A DNA stretch of 64,000 nt from Fragilaria crotonensis. Its lineage: Eukaryota; Bacillariophyta; Fragilariophyceae; Fragilariales; Fragilariaceae. The stretch spans positions 39,022-103,021 of the forward strand of contig JAKSYS010000157.1 of NCBI GenBank assembly GCA_022925895.1, given 5' to 3'. The notes under the pieces were generated by a model, which made no database searches, was not told the origin of the DNA, and saw only the letters and a list, made by a program, of their open reading frames with translations. This document shows, in pieces, positions 62,421-64,000 of the stretch. A program made the position numbers and the translations under genes. Each line of letters opens with the position of its first letter. The first letter of the stretch is position 1.

Positions 62421-64000
62421 TTCGAAATTGTTGAAGCAGCGTTGCACATCCCGTGTTCAACAGACAGAGCCATAATGGTTTTAGCTATGCATGATTAGCA
62501 TTTCAGCCGTTTTACACTTTCCGATGATTCCTGGTCTAAAGTTACCAAGTAGAATGGTACAACCATCAAGTTTTCGTTCTGACGAACACAATGACATTTG
62601 ATGCCACCAAAAGTGTGGTGCGTCCTCGGGTCTTTGTTCTGACGTAGTGATTCCATCGCTGCAGAAATAGAGCTCCGTTAAAGAAGTCTGAGCATGTCTC
62701 CACTTTGGTCGCATTTCGTTTAACGAGACATTTGTGGCTGGCAGTTGCGTCACTCTGAACGCTGGATTTTGGTTCACGTTTCATAACGCGGTTGTTCCGA
62801 CTCAATTGGTGAATTTCATCGTCGTTTCACGTCCACTTCGAGATTTTCTCAGGACAACTATACCGGCATTTTAGCAACAGGTAGATTTATCGCGCCGATG
62901 ACGACGTTGTGGGGAGGCGGGTTGTAACGGCTCAAATCGGTTGCGCTAGAGGAAAGCTATGTAGAAACCCCGCTTGCGCATCATCAATGCATTATTAGGA
63001 AACCAAACCTGTGTCCCGTGACGAAGAGACATATTTCAAATGGAAGTAGCCGTGATGGATTTGCCTGTTGTGTCAGTAAAACAAATTTCACCAGCGTCTG
63101 GTCTCCAAAGTAGCTTGGTAGAAAAATTGCAGGCTCTCCGCCTGCTGCCGAAGCAGTTCCACGGATTTCAATGAAAATTGAATTGAACCATCGGCTGACT
63201 TCCGGGCGTTAGTTGATCGCAATAGATGCAGCGCCCAATTCAGATATTGTGGAATTTCCACCTGCGTCAGTTCTTTGATGTAGGAATTCCCTCCTCTTTA
63301 GAAATAGAGCTCGACGAACCTTTGCAAAGCCCGGCTTATTGTTGTATTGCTTTTCGTGAGGCACTTGAGGTATATTGATATCAGTATGAAGGCAGCACAT
63401 TTTCTCTTCGCATTTCAAAGTCAGGCTTTGTGATTTGTAATCGAATGCCGCAAAAGATCAGTAAAGCGATGCTCTGGTAAAATTGATAAACTTCATCGTC
63501 CTTTACAGCCACCATAATATTGAGCTGGAGGATTTCGCGGATCAGACCTCCATGATTTTCTCCCCTCAGCACTAGAAGCATCGTAGAGTAGACGAAGTTC
63601 AACGAACCCATTCACATGTACCATATGAGGACTCTAATAGCCGCGCCAGTTACGTCTGTAACCTCTTGCCATTCCTCGTTGACACATTTATCATCTTGTC
63701 CTCGAGCTCGAAACTGGATCTAACCTCTTTCAGTTGATGAATACAACACAATCTGATCCAGAGCAAAACATCCTGTTGGATTCATTGGATTACAGTGCTC
63801 GAACAGTTCGATTCCTGTGAACCGTTCGATTCAAATAAACTTTCGGCAAATATGTACGGAGTAGTTTCCAATGCAAGCACTTCTTGTGGTTTTTTTATGA
63901 TGATGATGAACAAAGAATCTGATGACGATGAACAATGACACAATGACAGATGAGAGGTGATGGAGGAGCATACTATTAGAATGCAAGGAAATGACGTCAA
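62421..64000. other. Decayed copies of the M11 3' flank; no gene
   Basis: The segment after copy 3 (about 62440-62830) resembles the flank after copy 2 (58016-59020), for example CAATTGGTGAATTTCATCG. A further degenerate copy lies at about 63030-63520 (GTCTGGTCTCCAAAGTAG, AGAAATAGAGCTCGACGAAC, AAATTGATAAACTTCATCG). No protein-coding gene was recognised to the right edge. Confidence 0.55.

Noticed and set aside
1-64000. tRNA, rRNA or other structured RNA genes
   Set aside because: I looked for tRNA-like A/B boxes and rRNA blocks in the spacers and saw none convincing; a covariance-model scan would be needed to exclude them.

Overview
The window looks like nuclear DNA of a microalga with a secondary plastid, most likely a pennate diatom. 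The evidence is short GT-AG introns, a GrpE with a signal peptide ending in an ASAF-like plastid cleavage motif (SVSAF), asparagine/aspartate-rich linkers, and a cluster of gametolysin-type (M11) metalloproteases. The species is inferred, not shown.

Layout. 1-2185: 5' half of an ABCC-type ABC transporter (minus, runs off the left edge). 2186-5310: decayed DNA with a possible DDE-transposase relic. 5311-8674: a type II membrane glycosyltransferase and a Ser/Lys-rich hypothetical protein. 9883-16682: three minus-strand host genes, namely a small ER thioredoxin/PDI protein ending in KDEL, a 2-oxoglutarate/malate-type mitochondrial carrier and a protein with five WW domains. 17157-27048: tyrosine-recombinase retrotransposon E1. 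27259-30355: a RING-TPR host gene. 30851-40734: related retrotransposon E2, apparently intact. 40735-44176: relic-rich DNA. 44177-50364: a METTL21-like methyltransferase, a PINX1-like G-patch protein, a plastid GrpE and an O-fucosyltransferase-like gene. 52241-62420: three tandem M11 peptidase genes with the same five-exon plan and Pro/Thr-rich tails. 62421-64000: decayed copies of their 3' flank.

E1 and E2 are DIRS-order, PAT/Ngaro-like elements with split direct repeats (A1-ORFs-B1-A2-B2). Every repeat junction carries TCCT and no target-site duplication is visible. They encode a gag-like ORF1, an RT/RNase H ORF2 and a tyrosine-recombinase ORF3. In both copies ORF2 follows ORF1 in the same frame across a single UGA in the context AAG-UGA-C(A/G)A-GAA, with no AUG before the conserved part of ORF2. 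ORF3 overlaps the end of ORF2 in the +1 frame, and its conserved Cys-rich N-terminus also lacks an AUG. Both elements therefore look like one-AUG units that make three products by UGA readthrough plus a +1 shift, or by non-AUG initiation. This is the best candidate in the window for an undescribed system.

Caution: several otherwise conserved host genes (O-fucosyltransferase, GrpE, M11 peptidases) are broken by one-base changes, many at homopolymers. That pattern fits consensus sequencing errors as well as real decay, so pseudogene calls here are provisional.
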